Notes: generated from the letters alone by a model not told the origin. A DNA stretch of 64,000 nucleotides from Copromyces sp. CBS 386.78 (GCA_030685235.1 MU839137.1:62001-126000); one strand, 5' to 3'. Counted from the stretch's first letter, positions 47,396-58,699 are shown. Made by a program: numbers and translations.

Positions 47396-47403
47396 TATAT
47401 ATA
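47396..47403 (-). promoter_or_regulatory. TATA-like element upstream of tRNA-Lys
   Basis: TATATATA centred about 54 bases upstream of the tRNA 5' end. Upstream TATA boxes assist TFIIIB placement at tRNA genes in some fungi (S. pombe is the known case). A short GCAGCT/AGCTGC hairpin lies between it and the tRNA. Confidence 0.4.
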
Positions 47404-48407
47404 GCCTGTGGTACCTTAAGATTACTACTCATTTGGCTCGGGAGCAGAATGGATTCCTGAATGGATTTGTTGCATTACAGCACTGCCGACACTTGTCACA
47501 CTCTCAAGGACACAACTCATAGTAATCCGCTGCGATCATCTTCCATCTTGCGACTTAGATACCTAGTTCACGGTTGAAGTTACATGCCTACTTATATTAT
47601 ACACATGGAACAGCCGTCATGTGTTCGACTTTTCAGTTTTCATATCCTCATCAACGTCCAATCTTTCTCCTTATTTCCACAAGATACCGATTTTAAACGA
47701 GCTCGTTCTGAACAAAGGAAAAGATGTAAAGAGAGTAGAGGCCTCCCCTAGATGTAAGCGAGCTTAGACATTATGTATTTGAAAGAAGATTACCGACCAC
47801 ACTTGGTGGGTGGGAAGTTGTTGCAGGAGAGTGCAGCCTTCTAGTGAAAGAAATGAAAAAGGACGAGGAAAGAAAGTCATTGAAATATGTGTCTCGTCTC
47901 ACAAACGGTGAGCGGCGAAGACCTCATCGTGCTGCGTTGTCACTTTCCTCTTGACACATGTGGTCCCCATTACCGTAAGTCCATCCCTATCATCACCATG
48001 GACACACCGCCACCCAATCAAACGAACGATGACGCCAGAACATTAAGCGTTCCCACCAGCCATGTTTGGACTTAGAGAGGTATCATTTTGATCTAACAAT
48101 CGATCCATGTTGTGGGTGTAGTAAAGGAACAAGACAAAAAGAAAATATGTGAGTGAGAGTGCACACGAGAAAACGCCATGTCGCTGCCGCTACCAGTTGC
48201 CGCCTGCTGCTTAAGATAGTTTTGTCAAAAGACCCAAGGGAATATTAACGCTCGATGATGATTGAAAATGACAATGAACAAGAATGCTAGTAAAAAAAAG
48301 CCCATGCAAAACTCGTGGTATTTCCTCCTCTGACTGACGAAACGAAACCCATCTAAATAACCCATTAAGAACCCATTTTTATCCACCACCTTGTCCCCCA
48401 TGCCCGA
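47404..48407. other. Intergenic region between tRNA-Lys and RAX2
   Basis: About 1 kb, rather A-rich, with no supported gene. The right half should hold the RAX2 3' UTR. Confidence 0.6.
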
Positions 48408-51400
48408 TTACATCTGTGGCGCGCCAGATCGGCTTTTACTTAGCCCCTCCAGCAGCTCATGCGGTGGTATCCTTTGGATGCCGCTGCCGCGGTCATACAT
48501 GGACGTTGGGGCGGGCACGTAACCCTCGCGCTTCTTGCGGATTCTGTCGAGGATCAAACCGGCCACGACAATGAGAAGCATGAGAGCCAGCGAAATGCCG
48601 AGGCCGATGAGGACGACGAACACTAATGGTAGGCGCTTGCCATCCTTGCCGAAGAAATTCTGCTTCTCGGAAAATACGGCGGCAAGCGACCCTGCAGTAT
48701 TACCCGAGTTGGTGGTGAGAGCAAAAGGCTTGAAATTCGCGCCATCAAAAAGGGCACCCGAGGCTGAGCCAAAGTCGGGCAGGACGATGTGGCCGGTGAG
48801 CATGAGGGCCTCCTTGTCGTCGAGGAGGGGGTGCTTGTCATGGGACTTGCTGAGGTGGAAGATCTGGAGACCACGGATCTTGGTGCCGGGCTGTAGAGTC
48901 TGGCCGACGGAATGCCAGGACGATCCGTCGTCCTTTTCGGACTTCATGAGATACACCGAGCCGTTGGAGGCAGTTCCTGATACCCAGATTTGCTTGTTGT
49001 CGCTGGTGCCGGCAGTAAGAACGTCCACCGGTCCAGGGAGCTGGGCGGCATCGGGGTAAGCGTCCCACACCAATGCCTTGGGGTTGTAAGTGGCCAGGTA
49101 GGTTGAGGCCGTGTTGTTGATGGTGAGGTTGCCGCCGGCAAGTAGCAGGTTCTTATCGACCCACAGGAGCGTGTTGACGGTTCCTCCGAGGTTTTGGCCA
49201 GCTTGTAGCCATTGCGACGAAGATGTGCTGAAGAAGCAGACGCCGGCACAATCGAGAGAGCCCGCCTGGGTGAATGATCCTCCAACATAAACATCATCTG
49301 TGCCGTCACGAACAGCAATGGAAGAGACAGTCCCGCTGCCGCCGTTCAGAGAGGGGGGTTGCGAGTTGAAGGACTTGCTAGCAAGATTGTAAGTGACCAA
49401 TGCCTTCACTTCGTTACCGTTGACAGTGCCGGTAATGTTGCCACCGGCAAACAGAATATCATTGTGCACAGCCAAGGCCATAACGGTGGAATCCTGTGAG
49501 ATGCCATCACCAAGACCAGAGACTTCGTCGTTCTTTTTGCCGTCCATGATAAGGAGGTTGGTGATTGTGGATCCGCTACCGGTTGCAGTGAAGTGGCCAC
49601 CAAGAATGGTAAGATTCCTCTTGTTCTCCTTGTCGAAGATGCCTGTAACAACTCCTTGCAGGCTGCTATCACTTGTCGAACCATCACGCTTGGCCAACGA
49701 ACTGGAGCTGGACGACTTCGGGGGAGCTTGTATCTTAACTGGCAGACCGCTGAGCTTTTCTCCCAAGCCGGCAATGCCCCTGACACCGAGTGTGGACGAA
49801 ATCAACGAGCCGGCGTAGAGGGAACCGTTTCCAGCGCGATCAAGGATCGAAGTTGAGAGGACACCATCAATCAACTCCAACTGGAGATCCAGGTTTTGTA
49901 CCCAGTTCTTCTGAGAAGGAACCCAAATGCCGAAACCAGTTACGGAAACAGTAGGGTTCTTGTCAAAGGCATTCAACTCGTCGAAGTCGCCGTTGACGCT
50001 TACGACAAACTCGGGAGTAGACCCGGTGATGTTCATCGTCAAGCCGACAACGCGCATGACCTTGCCGTTGACACCAGCACCAAGGGGGCTCCATGTGTTC
50101 TTCTCGGTGTCGTAGGCGGCCACATTGTTGAGACCGTCTGCCTGCTTGTCGGAAGTGCTGTTAAAACTTCCTCCAACGTACAGCGTGGTACCCTCCAAAA
50201 GCATCGATTCAACTTCGCCGTTGAGTCCGCCACCCAGCGTCTTGTTTGTCGAGTCCTTGGTGTTCAGAGCAACAACGTGCTGAACAGTCGGCGAGGTGAA
50301 GTTGCCTCCAACGAAAACAGTATCGCCAGAGGTGACGAGACTGTTGACTGCAGACGCACCAGAGAAGCTCGATCCAAGACGATTGACAGCCGAGGCCGTG
50401 AAGTCGCTAACGTTCACAGATCGGCCAGGCGTGTATTCGAATAACCCATTCAGGCCACCTGTGCTCTCAATCAAGGTAAAGCCAATGCGCTGGGCGACGA
50501 GGGTAATATTGGCCAAGTCTTGCCCGGCAGCTGGTGTCAGGGTGACTTGGGGCCGGAAGCTTGACGAGCTCGCATCGATCATGCCATAGTAAATCTCATC
50601 GTACTTGTCGAAGTTATTTGTCTGGTACAGCGTTTTGTCGACTGTGGTATTCTTGGTAACTCTGGCAGTCATTTGACCTGAAAGCCGAACCTGTCCCCTA
50701 CTGGCGCATGTGTCGTCCTGGAGACACCCGGGCGTATACAGGTTGACGGAGTAGTAGCCCGACTCCCTGATGTCCGGCGAGAAGACAACCGTGGCAGAGG
50801 TATTGGTAATTGGTGCAGATATCTGGGCAGTCAGGTATTCGGCGGTACTCTGGTGAGATGGGGTGACCTTCCAAGGGCCTGTGCGAGTAGAAGACGACTT
50901 GAACTCGAGATTTGCACAGCTAGGCTCGTTGAAGTCGTCAATCGCGTACGAAAAGATATCGTCTCCAAAGAGCTCGATCCCGTTCAAACCGCCACCGCTT
51001 CCATAAAAGTCCGAGATATCGATACGAAATTCGTTCATGCCGATGACGTTGACGAAGTGAAATTCCTGGAACTTGATATCCTTATCGTTGCTTAGTGGGC
51101 ACTCGCTCGTGCAAGTAGCGTTCTTCTTTGTGACTGGATCGATATAAGTCATGTTCATGATACCGTTGATGGGTAGCGCAGTGAATCGCCATGTCTTTGT
51201 TCCAGCGCCGTCCTGGTGGGTGTTGTACAGGCGAAGCTTTGTCGGCCGGAAACCGTGTCTAAACTTTGCCTGCCAGAAGCCCGGTGAGTTCTCCTGCAAC
51301 AACCATGTCTTCCCTGTCCCGTCGGTTCCGCTAGTGCTGCACACAATCTTCTTGGGATCACTGAACCCCTCCCTGGTTGTCGAAGAGCCGGCCGAGATTT

Positions 51401-52157
51401 CGGCGGTGGAGAGGTTGATGACTTGTCCATCGCGCTGTGTCGGCGCAGTCGCGTTTCCCAAACCTGTGAAAGTTCCTCCGTAAATGATATGACCATTGGA
51501 TGCCTTCGTTATGGAGTTGACAGGTCCATTAAACCCCCTAAACGGTAGTTCCGTCCATCCCTGTCCCCCAACCCAGGCGATCGCATTCCTAGAGGTTAAC
51601 CCCTCGAAGCTTCCACCCACGTATACCGAGTTGGTGTCACGATCACATAGCACAGCATAGACCTGACCTTCTAGACCTGAAAGCGTCTCGATCTTGGACG
51701 TGTTTGGGTCGAACAGCGCTATCGCTTTGGACTCCGTAATCGTGGGACTTTCGCTTCCATGTGTCGGCAGTTGCAAACTTGTAAAATTCCCGGCGATGAT
51801 GAGTCCAGCTTCTGCCCCACTGCCCTGCACAAACGTGCACATGGATATGATGGTCGCATCCGTGGTGACAACGGGGCCGAAAATGCCGTTGGGCATGCGT
51901 GCCATAAGCGACTGGCTGCCATTTGTTTTGAAAGGTCGCTCATTCTGTTCCTCAAACTGGAAGAGAGATATTCCCGAAAAGTCGCCAGCAAGGGCTACCC
52001 GACCAAGGTCCTTGAGGTCAAGGTTTGTTGGGGGCGCGGGGGTAAACGATACCGCGGTGACGGGTGATAGCGCTACTAAGGATAAGGTGAGAAGAACTGA
52101 TATCGGAGAGAGAGACTGGCCGCGCGCATCATTGCGCCGGCGGAAAGGTAGTCGCAT
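48408..52157 (-). CDS. RAX2: Cell polarity protein Rax2 (bud-site/hyphal polarity, single-pass membrane protein)
   Basis: Rax2 is a large plasma-membrane glycoprotein that marks polarity and septation sites. Intronless frame of 1249 aa from the first in-frame ATG (MRLPFRRRNDARG); the longer open frame to 52,373 has no ATG. A signal-peptide-like hydrophobic segment lies at about 17-36. The large lumenal/extracellular part has many N-glycosylation sequons and repeated kelch/beta-propeller-like text typical of Rax2 (VYVGGSFEGL, VFVGGNFTS, LYVGGSFNST, ILFAGGNITGT, VYVGGSFTQAG). One transmembrane helix spans about 1176-1203 (VFVVLIGLGISLALMLLIVV), followed by a 46-residue basic cytoplasmic tail. 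Length fits the family (about 1200 aa). Confidence 0.95.
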   Translation of the reverse strand: MRLPFRRRNDARGQSLSPISVLLTLSLVALSPVTAVSFTPAPPTNLDLKDLGRVALAGDFSGISLFQFEEQNERPFKTNGSQSLMARMPNGIFGPVVTTDATIISMCTFVQGSGAEAGLIIAGNFTSLQLPTHGSESPTITESKAIALFDPNTSKIETLSGLEGQVYAVLCDRDTNSVYVGGSFEGLTSRNAIAWVGGQGWTELPFRGFNGPVNSITKASNGHIIYGGTFTGLGNATAPTQRDGQVINLSTAEISAGSSTTREGFSDPKKIVCSTSGTDGTGKTWLLQENSPGFWQAKFRHGFRPTKLRLYNTHQDGAGTKTWRFTALPINGIMNMTYIDPVTKKNATCTSECPLSNDKDIKFQEFHFVNVIGMNEFRIDISDFYGSGGGLNGIELFGDDIFSYAIDDFNEPSCANLEFKSSSTRTGPWKVTPSHQSTAEYLTAQISAPITNTSATVVFSPDIRESGYYSVNLYTPGCLQDDTCASRGQVRLSGQMTARVTKNTTVDKTLYQTNNFDKYDEIYYGMIDASSSSFRPQVTLTPAAGQDLANITLVAQRIGFTLIESTGGLNGLFEYTPGRSVNVSDFTASAVNRLGSSFSGASAVNSLVTSGDTVFVGGNFTSPTVQHVVALNTKDSTNKTLGGGLNGEVESMLLEGTTLYVGGSFNSTSDKQADGLNNVAAYDTEKNTWSPLGAGVNGKVMRVVGLTMNITGSTPEFVVSVNGDFDELNAFDKNPTVSVTGFGIWVPSQKNWVQNLDLQLELIDGVLSTSILDRAGNGSLYAGSLISSTLGVRGIAGLGEKLSGLPVKIQAPPKSSSSSSLAKRDGSTSDSSLQGVVTGIFDKENKRNLTILGGHFTATGSGSTITNLLIMDGKKNDEVSGLGDGISQDSTVMALAVHNDILFAGGNITGTVNGNEVKALVTYNLASKSFNSQPPSLNGGSGTVSSIAVRDGTDDVYVGGSFTQAGSLDCAGVCFFSTSSSQWLQAGQNLGGTVNTLLWVDKNLLLAGGNLTINNTASTYLATYNPKALVWDAYPDAAQLPGPVDVLTAGTSDNKQIWVSGTASNGSVYLMKSEKDDGSSWHSVGQTLQPGTKIRGLQIFHLSKSHDKHPLLDDKEALMLTGHIVLPDFGSASGALFDGANFKPFALTTNSGNTAGSLAAVFSEKQNFFGKDGKRLPLVFVVLIGLGISLALMLLIVVAGLILDRIRKKREGYVPAPTSMYDRGSGIQRIPPHELLEGLSKSRSGAPQM

Positions 52158-54224
52158 CGCGGAACCGGGTAGCTTTATGTGGTTGAGAGAGAGATTGCCG
52201 ACCGGGGGAGAGCACGTATACTGACTGCTCTTGGTCGTGATAGTCGGGGTTAAGGTTGCTATGATCGGAAGGCCATAACCACGATGGTGAATACCTAAAC
52301 AGCTGACAGTTCGCGATAGGATGGGGACCGAGCGCGTGGTGGTTTGAGTAGTGGAAGTTGCCGCCGACGTCAATTAGGTGAGATTTCCTGGCCCGGGACG
52401 ACGATCTCGAAAGCGAGCGCCGTTTTTAGACGGGCTCAAACGAAGGTGCTGATAATTAGAATGAAGTGGAATTAGGGGGGAATATCCCGGTCGTTGATAG
52501 CAAGCGAGTTTGCTAGGACGGGAGAATGAGAACGGGGACGGCGACGAGGTCTCTTGGTGTCGACAAAGAGTTGGGCTTCGCGACCTTGCGACCTGGTTAG
52601 GTTTGTTGTGGTTTTCGCCTTGGCCGGCCGGGCGGGTGCCGCCTTGAAAATGTGTGATGACGCTCAAGAATGCTGAGATGGAGGGTGACCCGACCTCCCG
52701 TCTGGGTGTCGAAGAAAATGAGTGGAAGTTGTGGTACTATGGGTATGTGTTGGGTTGGGGGTTCCTGTTGGCGTGACAAGTTTCGCTCGCCTGGCTCGTT
52801 GCCTCTCGTTGCACGTTGCACGGACCGCAAATTCCTCTCTCTCACAGACGGCAGCTACTGTTCCTGTTCCTGTTCCTGTCTCTGTCCCTCGTTGTGCTCC
52901 TTCCCTCCAGCAAATGACTGGGCAACCCGGGTCGGTGCAATGTCCGCTTGTCTACAACGGGAAACACAACCGTAGCTGCATCAACGAATGGAACGTCGGA
53001 TAGGCAATGCCGTCACCTCATCAGCCTTGAAAGAGATTAGTCCTGGCTGGGCAACCAAGCTGCTGGTGCTTCTGTTCTCGGCCTTTGCGATGTCCCAATG
53101 TCCAAATGGCAGCACAAACAAGGTGGGCCACTCCCTGGACAAGAATTAAGGACAAAAGGGTTGTTGGTGTCGATATGATTTTGATCTGATATTACTCGTG
53201 TCGCTCGAGATCAGATTGCTTGTGCCTCGCTGCACCTTCTGCACCTCGGAGCTCAGGGTTTGCTTGCCGTGCTTGCCTGCGTTTCGAAGCGCGTGCGAGG
53301 AGATGGCCCGCACGCTCAGACAGCTTCAGACGACGCCGTGGTGGCGGAACACTGGGCGCACGTTTTTATGACTTGCGTGGAGTGCCTTGACTTGTGCGTG
53401 CTCGAGTGTTCTCGATGTTTTCGATATAATAATAGCTTTGAGCCTCTGATCGATACAGTGATGAGGAGGATTGGTTGGCCAGGGGGCGATTTCTTTGATC
53501 TTCCACCTCAGTTCTCCCTTGCGCTTGACCTTCAATGTTGAAATATTAAGGAGTGCTCCACAACTTAAATGAGTTGTTGGCTCCGCTTTTGCAGGCGGCT
53601 CGTCGTGCAACCCCAGGATGCTCTTTCGTCGCACATAATGCCTCTCTCAACCCGCAATTACACTACAAGGCGAAGGCGTTTCAAGTTGTTGTTTGTTTTC
53701 TGCTTCCGCCGATTTTGGAGTTTTGAGTATCGATCAAGAACGCTGTGCTGTGACTTGAATAATCACAGTCGCAACGAGCACTCCTTATCACAAGACCGAG
53801 GCCTCAATTGCTGTCAGAGAACGACTCCAACCGACGATCAGGGGCCGTGGCCGGGACCTTCTTCAGAGTCCAGCAATTGGAGACGGCTGGGCGACTGCGC
53901 AAACGCAATACGAAAAAGAGTGGCGGGCGGCTACCCGTGTTGCTTCAAAATGTTCCGAAAGAATGGACAAGCGAAAGAAATAAGAGAACGAATGGCCCGA
54001 TTAAGGGCGAAAAGAATGACGGATATCGTAAAGACGATGCTTCTTGAAATGAGTGTCGCGGGCCTCTTTTGTCCAGATCCCGTTGTTTGTTAGGTTTTGT
54101 TTTTCGTTTCTTCAACCACGAGAAGTGAAAATCTCAGCTGTCACCACCGTCGGCACCAACTCCATCGGCCAAGCCCAAGCAGTCCACAGCGGACATTCAG
54201 GGGCACCCGGTGTGTCTGCGTATG
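52158..54224. other. Intergenic region upstream of RAX2
   Basis: RAX2 promoter side. A 174-codon frame at 53,569-54,093 (plus) is Arg/Cys-rich with no domain text or splice logic, so I do not call it a gene. Short CTGTTC and TGTTCC tandem copies lie at about 52,855-52,885. Confidence 0.55.
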
Positions 54225-54555
54225 TACAATACAATACTGGTTTGTTTGTTAGTTTGGTTCTTCGGGCAAGGGTTGAGCAGGGGAGATTTGGAGCTCTCAT
54301 TGGCCTTCAAAAAGAGAAACTGGCCTCCGTTTGAAGCATCATGGGACAATGGCAAGGGTTAAAAACGCCACAGAAGCCTCTGATGCCTCTTTCCGTCTTC
54401 ATTTAAGGCCTCTAAGATAGAAAGATATAAAAGAGTAGTCCCCTCTACGGCACCTGTCCGCTCGAAGCTTGAATTCTTTTCTACTTTTAGTAGTTCGAGA
54501 GTGGAAATGGGCGTTTTTTGTACCAGACTAACAAACAAACCAGGGTTAGATTGTA
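54225..54555. mobile_element. MITE-like element with TA ends (Tc1/mariner-type candidate)
   Basis: Inverted repeats of about 36 bases lie at 54,225-54,260 and 54,520-54,555. The best-preserved core is 22 bases (CTGGTTTGTTTGTTAGTTTG plus GT) with one mismatch. Both ends start with TACAAT, so the element could be bounded by the TA dinucleotide used by Tc1/mariner/pogo transposons. The 331-bp body has no transposase frame, so it would be non-autonomous. Terminal similarity falls outside the 22-base core (about 12 of 16 positions), which suggests age. Confidence 0.6.
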
Positions 54556-55606
54556 GTGACCATCGCGCGATTGGGGCTAGCTGGGGGTATGGCGACAGGG
54601 GTTGTCCCAGATTCCCCAACCATGCTTTCAGGAACGGCGATAACTGCACGATTCATCCATTGCAGTCGCTTGTCTCGGGCAGGTGCGCGGTTATGAGTTT
54701 CGGTGTAAGGTACGGCGCTCCCCATGAGTACATATCACTCAGGCAATGGACTCGGGATAACGCCAACAATTCATCGAGAAACAATCGGGTTTCAAAGGTG
54801 ACTTCTTGAAAAGCTCGAGACTTCCGAAAATCCTCGTGCCTCTGTGCGCCGCTGCGGGGCATCTGCACGAAAGCACGCGAAGCCACGAGGCGCCGCGCGG
54901 ACCGGCCGTCATCGGTGGATCCCGTCCCTCCCCACACACCTCGGCGTTCAAAAGACTCGGATGGACTCAACGTTTCAAGCTTTCAGCTCCGTTGCCCTCT
55001 TCGCGGGCCGTTGAGCGGGAGCTTTGGTCGGCCAAGTGTGAATGAAGACAAGCTCGGGAGCAAAAGGCGATACGTCTATCTCTCGGCCCGGTTGGTCTGT
55101 CATGGCAGAGGGCAGCTTAACCCGCCAACTTCCACAACAAGCTCGGAGGTTGTGATAAATCGCACCGTTGGTTTTCTTCCAACCCGCCGTTGCTTTGCTC
55201 GCGGAACAACATCCCCACCGTCGATCATTAGACGTGCGTTGCATATGACTTATGCGAAACATTTGTTGGGGTCCGCGGGCGTTCATCCGGCCTTTGCACC
55301 GCATTGTTGACGTAGGACCTACAGGTAACTGTGCGTTGATGGAATAGAGTTTGGAGACGAAACAAGGAGGGTATTGGCTCGCCATGTGGTTTGGAGATCG
55401 GATGTATATGCCATCTCTTATACCTCATTGGTAGGATTTTTCACAGGTCTTCAACACCAGTTGCGCATAGTGTACACGGGATAGGCTCTAATCATATTCA
55501 TGCGATGTGCATGGCAGGTTTGAACGATTGGACACCAAGTCCATTCTCGGATAGGTATATCATTTCGTGGGTATCATCAGTCGTTATCCATATCCTCGAA
55601 TCATCA
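54556..55606. other. Intergenic region left of lcl3
   Basis: About 1 kb without a supported gene. Several short frames on both strands overlap one another. The right end should carry the lcl3 3' UTR. Confidence 0.55.
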
Positions 55607-56845
55607 TCATGCCTTCTTTGCCGCGGCACTATCTGCAGCCGTCGTCTTTGCCTTCTCCTTCTTCGCAGCCGCTGTGTCCTTCTTCACAGCAGCCGCCGTC
55701 TCCTTCTTCACGGCCGTCGTCTTCTTCGAAGCGCTCGTTGCCTTGGGCTTCTCCAGTATAGTATTCCCCGCCGCCCTCATCCGGTCCTTATACTGTCTCG
55801 GGCTCTCAATTTCCCTCCTCCTCCCCAGGCCAAAAAAGCCCGTCAGTGTATTCGCCCACATGCCCGTTCCCTTCCTCCTTGCGGCCGCCTCAGCATTCTT
55901 ATACACCTGCTCCATCTTGGGGCCACCGAACTCCGCACCGCTCTTGGCTTCGTACGTGGTCGCCAGCCCCTGCTTGAGCATCTCCAACCCAACGTCCTTG
56001 CGCAGGAAGAAGGGCGGTTTCCGGACGAACACGGTCGCGACGACTCGATCGTATTGGTCCTTGCGGTGTATGCGCGCCCACACCCGCTTGCCGAGGATGT
56101 AGCTTCGGAGCCATTCGAGGGCTTCTTTCGAGTAGGGCTGTGCGGGTCTGCCGAAGTGGGCGCCTTCGGGGGCGTCGATGCCTGCTATGCGGATGGGGAT
56201 CTGAATGTGTAGGCGCACGAGTCAACACCTATCGTTGCCCTTCTATACAGCGCCTCAGTTGGAACAGCGCAAAGATAAACTAACCGTTCGATCCCTTAAC
56301 TGCTTCCTAGCCGTTGGCACCCTGCGCAACCACCCCCACCCGGCCAGCCGTCCTCCCGGGGTATGAAAGAAATGGAACCCATCGCCGTCGCCCACGCTCG
56401 TCACCTTTCCCAGCAGCGTGCGCCGCCGAAAGAAGCCGGGTGAGATATATGCGGTGCCGCGAAAGCGGCGCAGAAATGAGCGCCAGATGCCGAAGAGCGC
56501 GAAAGCACCGATGGTCGGGAGGGTGTACAACACGATCGATCGCGGCTCTTGGTAGTGCTGCCAGTCGATGAGCATCCATAGGGAGTCGTTCCAAGAGATG
56601 GCTTTCTTTTTTAGTTGGGGTGGGATGGGCGGCATGTCGGTTAAACCTGCGGGCGGCGCACGCTCGGACAGACGAGTCGAGTTGGAAAAGGGATTCGAAG
56701 ATATGCTGTGGACGCCATGGTTGCTGTTGTTGGCGCTTGGTGGTGGTGTTGTTGTGGTTGATGGATTGGTCGAAGGAGGGGGTGATGATTTCCCCTCATC
56801 CTTCCCACTGTTTGTGGTAGGCGATGCCCACAGACCCCATGGCAT
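55607..56845 (-). CDS. lcl3: Probable membrane-anchored endonuclease Lcl3 (staphylococcal nuclease-like)
   Basis: SNase-fold nuclease assigned to mitochondria or membranes in ascomycetes. Two exons, 56845-56285 and 56200-55607, with an 84-base intron (GTTAGT...TTCAG), phase 0; 384 aa. The N-terminal 75 residues are Ser/Pro/Asn-rich. A single transmembrane helix lies at about 103-124 ([18 protein letters not shown]), followed by the family start of the catalytic domain ([20 protein letters not shown]). After the splice comes [20 protein letters not shown]; candidate active residues by analogy to staphylococcal nuclease are Arg191, Asp196, Glu199 and Arg239 ([12 protein letters not shown]). The tail has Ala/Lys repeats ([16 protein letters not shown]), longer than usual for the family. 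The start is the first ATG; Met71 is a possible later start. Confidence 0.92.
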
Positions 56846-57566
56846 CGTCGAGAGCTGCCAGTTGGGGGAATGGGGAAAAATGGGGAATGCGGTTGTCGGT
56901 CGTGATGCGCGTTTCCTGTATGCGATATGACGAACGGGATGGGGCAGGATTTAAGGGACTCAGTGCACGGTCCTCATTCCCCAATCCCCATATCAACAGC
57001 AGCGCCAAGAGTGACCCGTCCTCCAGCTGACTTGGAACCCCTTCCTTTTCTGTTCCCAACCACCGAATGCCGTCTTGGTGAAGCCAAGTGATCAATCATG
57101 GGGTCACGTCGCTCACGGTCAGTTCGTGACTTGTCTCATCCGAGAAGAGCGATTCGCTACATTGGCTGAGCCCGTCTTCATGGTTGAGTGGCTGCGCCGC
57201 CTCTTTCTCACTACTTGAAGGCTGTCGTTAGTGGCAGCTCCCTGACAGGACCCAAAGGCTGGGCTGGGAAATGTCAAGCTTCCATACCTAGCATGCAAGG
57301 GACCGTGATCTTGGACGATGACATGCCGGCTTTGTAAGGAGTTGCATATCGGAGTCTTGATCTTCAGTTTACTCTCCAATCGCCTTCTCGGAGTCTTCTG
57401 AGGTTTAACAGACTGGAGGTTGATGCTGATACCGCCGACAAAGTGTTCGTTTTTCTACAAGATGTGTTTACTATCAGTCTCTTACAAGTTCATACCTATG
57501 AAGAGGAATCGAGAAGAAACTCGGGGATGATAATTTGTAACTTGAAACCCGATACTAATCGGAGCT
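56846..57566. other. Intergenic region right of lcl3
   Basis: About 720 bp holding the lcl3 promoter and the 3' side of the next gene. No gene or named regulatory element is supported. Confidence 0.55.
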
Positions 57567-58082
57567 TCACCCCAATACGGAGGCATATCCCCTCGCAAAC
57601 GCTACCATATCTCGGAAGTTAGCTTGACTCACCTTAATCACCTCATTAGGATCGATAAGATCCATGATCTCTGCGTCTTCGACACCATCTTCACCATCGT
57701 CGCCGACGATTACCACCTCAGGCGATTTCCCTCTCTCACTCACCCTAACCGACGACTGTTTACTTTCCCCATCACTCCCCTTTTCACTCCCAACACGTCC
57801 CAAACCTCGAGAAGCCTCCTGGATCTTAGCCAACAGCTCCCTAGTAAACTGGATTTTTCCTCTAATCTCATCAATAGCCCGATCTGTCGTCGCTCTTTTG
57901 AGGGCACAGCTCTCGCAACACCTGTCGACCCGATACGTAGAAAGCGGATGGGCCCACATGACATTGCACCCCTCGTCGGTATTACCTTGGTCGAAGTTGC
58001 TCTCCGACTGGCACTTTTTGGTTATGCCTAGCCAGGTGAAGTGGCCGCATTTGCGGTAGATGAGACGATGGTGGATACACAT
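57567..58082 (-). CDS. Uncharacterised Cys/His-rich small protein
   Basis: I do not recognise an experimentally studied family. With the start at Met 58082 the protein has 171 aa. It begins MCIHHRLIYRKCGHFTWLG and continues with Cys and His residues spaced like a small zinc-binding fold (CQSES, GCNVMWAH, CCESC), then a predicted helix (RATTDRAIDEIRGKIQFTRE). It ends in an acidic, Ser/Gly-rich linker with a possible SUMO-interaction-like run (EVVIVGDDGED). This start is chosen because upstream in-frame sequence (ATG at 58,229) is low complexity with GTGTGT/CACACA repeats. A GTGAGT at the codon after EVIK could open a short terminal intron, so the last 21 residues are uncertain. Confidence 0.65.
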   Translation of the reverse strand: MCIHHRLIYRKCGHFTWLGITKKCQSESNFDQGNTDEGCNVMWAHPLSTYRVDRCCESCALKRATTDRAIDEIRGKIQFTRELLAKIQEASRGLGRVGSEKGSDGESKQSSVRVSERGKSPEVVIVGDDGEDGVEDAEIMDLIDPNEVIKVSQANFRDMVAFARGYASVLG

Positions 58083-58229
58083 TTCTGGAGGGTGTGGTGT
58101 TGTGTTGTTGTTTTGGTAGGTGCTTGTGATCAAACGGGTGTAACGGGCTGAGGGGGAGTACTGCAGTTGATACAATTTCTCCAAGGGATGAAGATGTTGG
58201 CACACACACACGGTGTTGGCGGTGGGCAT

Positions 58230-58699
58230 GACTGCTTGTTATATACTTTCGTGCTGATGGAATGAGAGAGCTTGGTACAATGTTCCAGCACAAGGACGCA
58301 AAACAAACCAACGGGTGCTTTCCATCAGTGATTATGTTCGGAAGACAGCAGAAATCGGTTGTGATATGTTCTGTGGAACAAAGACTTTGTACTCACAAAA
58401 TTGGTGGTTTCATTGACCGGTGAGAGAAATGAGGACAATGAAAACTAAGAGACAAACATACAGGTAATAAGTCTTCATGTCCATTATTGATCAAACATCA
58501 AGAGTGTATGGGGAGAGCTTAGACGTATCGTTTACTTTCCTTGGCTCTGTGGCTCAAACACATTGAGTAATAGAACTAAACGAAGTTCCGACTTGTCTGT
58601 CATTGGTACCATAGTCTAACGAACATAGACTGAACAAGGCCATGTGTATCTAGGGCTTTCATCCATTCACCAGTTAGGCACCGTATTCTCAGGAGGCGC
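58230..58699. other. Intergenic region between the Cys-rich protein gene and the HAD gene
   Basis: 470 bp with no supported gene. It serves as the promoter side of the Cys-rich gene and the 3' side of the HAD gene; both are on the minus strand. Confidence 0.6.

Noticed and set aside
53569..54093. 174-codon plus-strand frame
   Set aside because: Arg/Cys-rich with no conserved text; another frame overlaps it and no splice or codon-bias support exists.
55391..56212. 273-codon plus-strand open frame
   Set aside because: It lies exactly opposite the lcl3 second exon and mirrors its codon bias; a Ser/Leu/Arg-rich shadow with no domain text.
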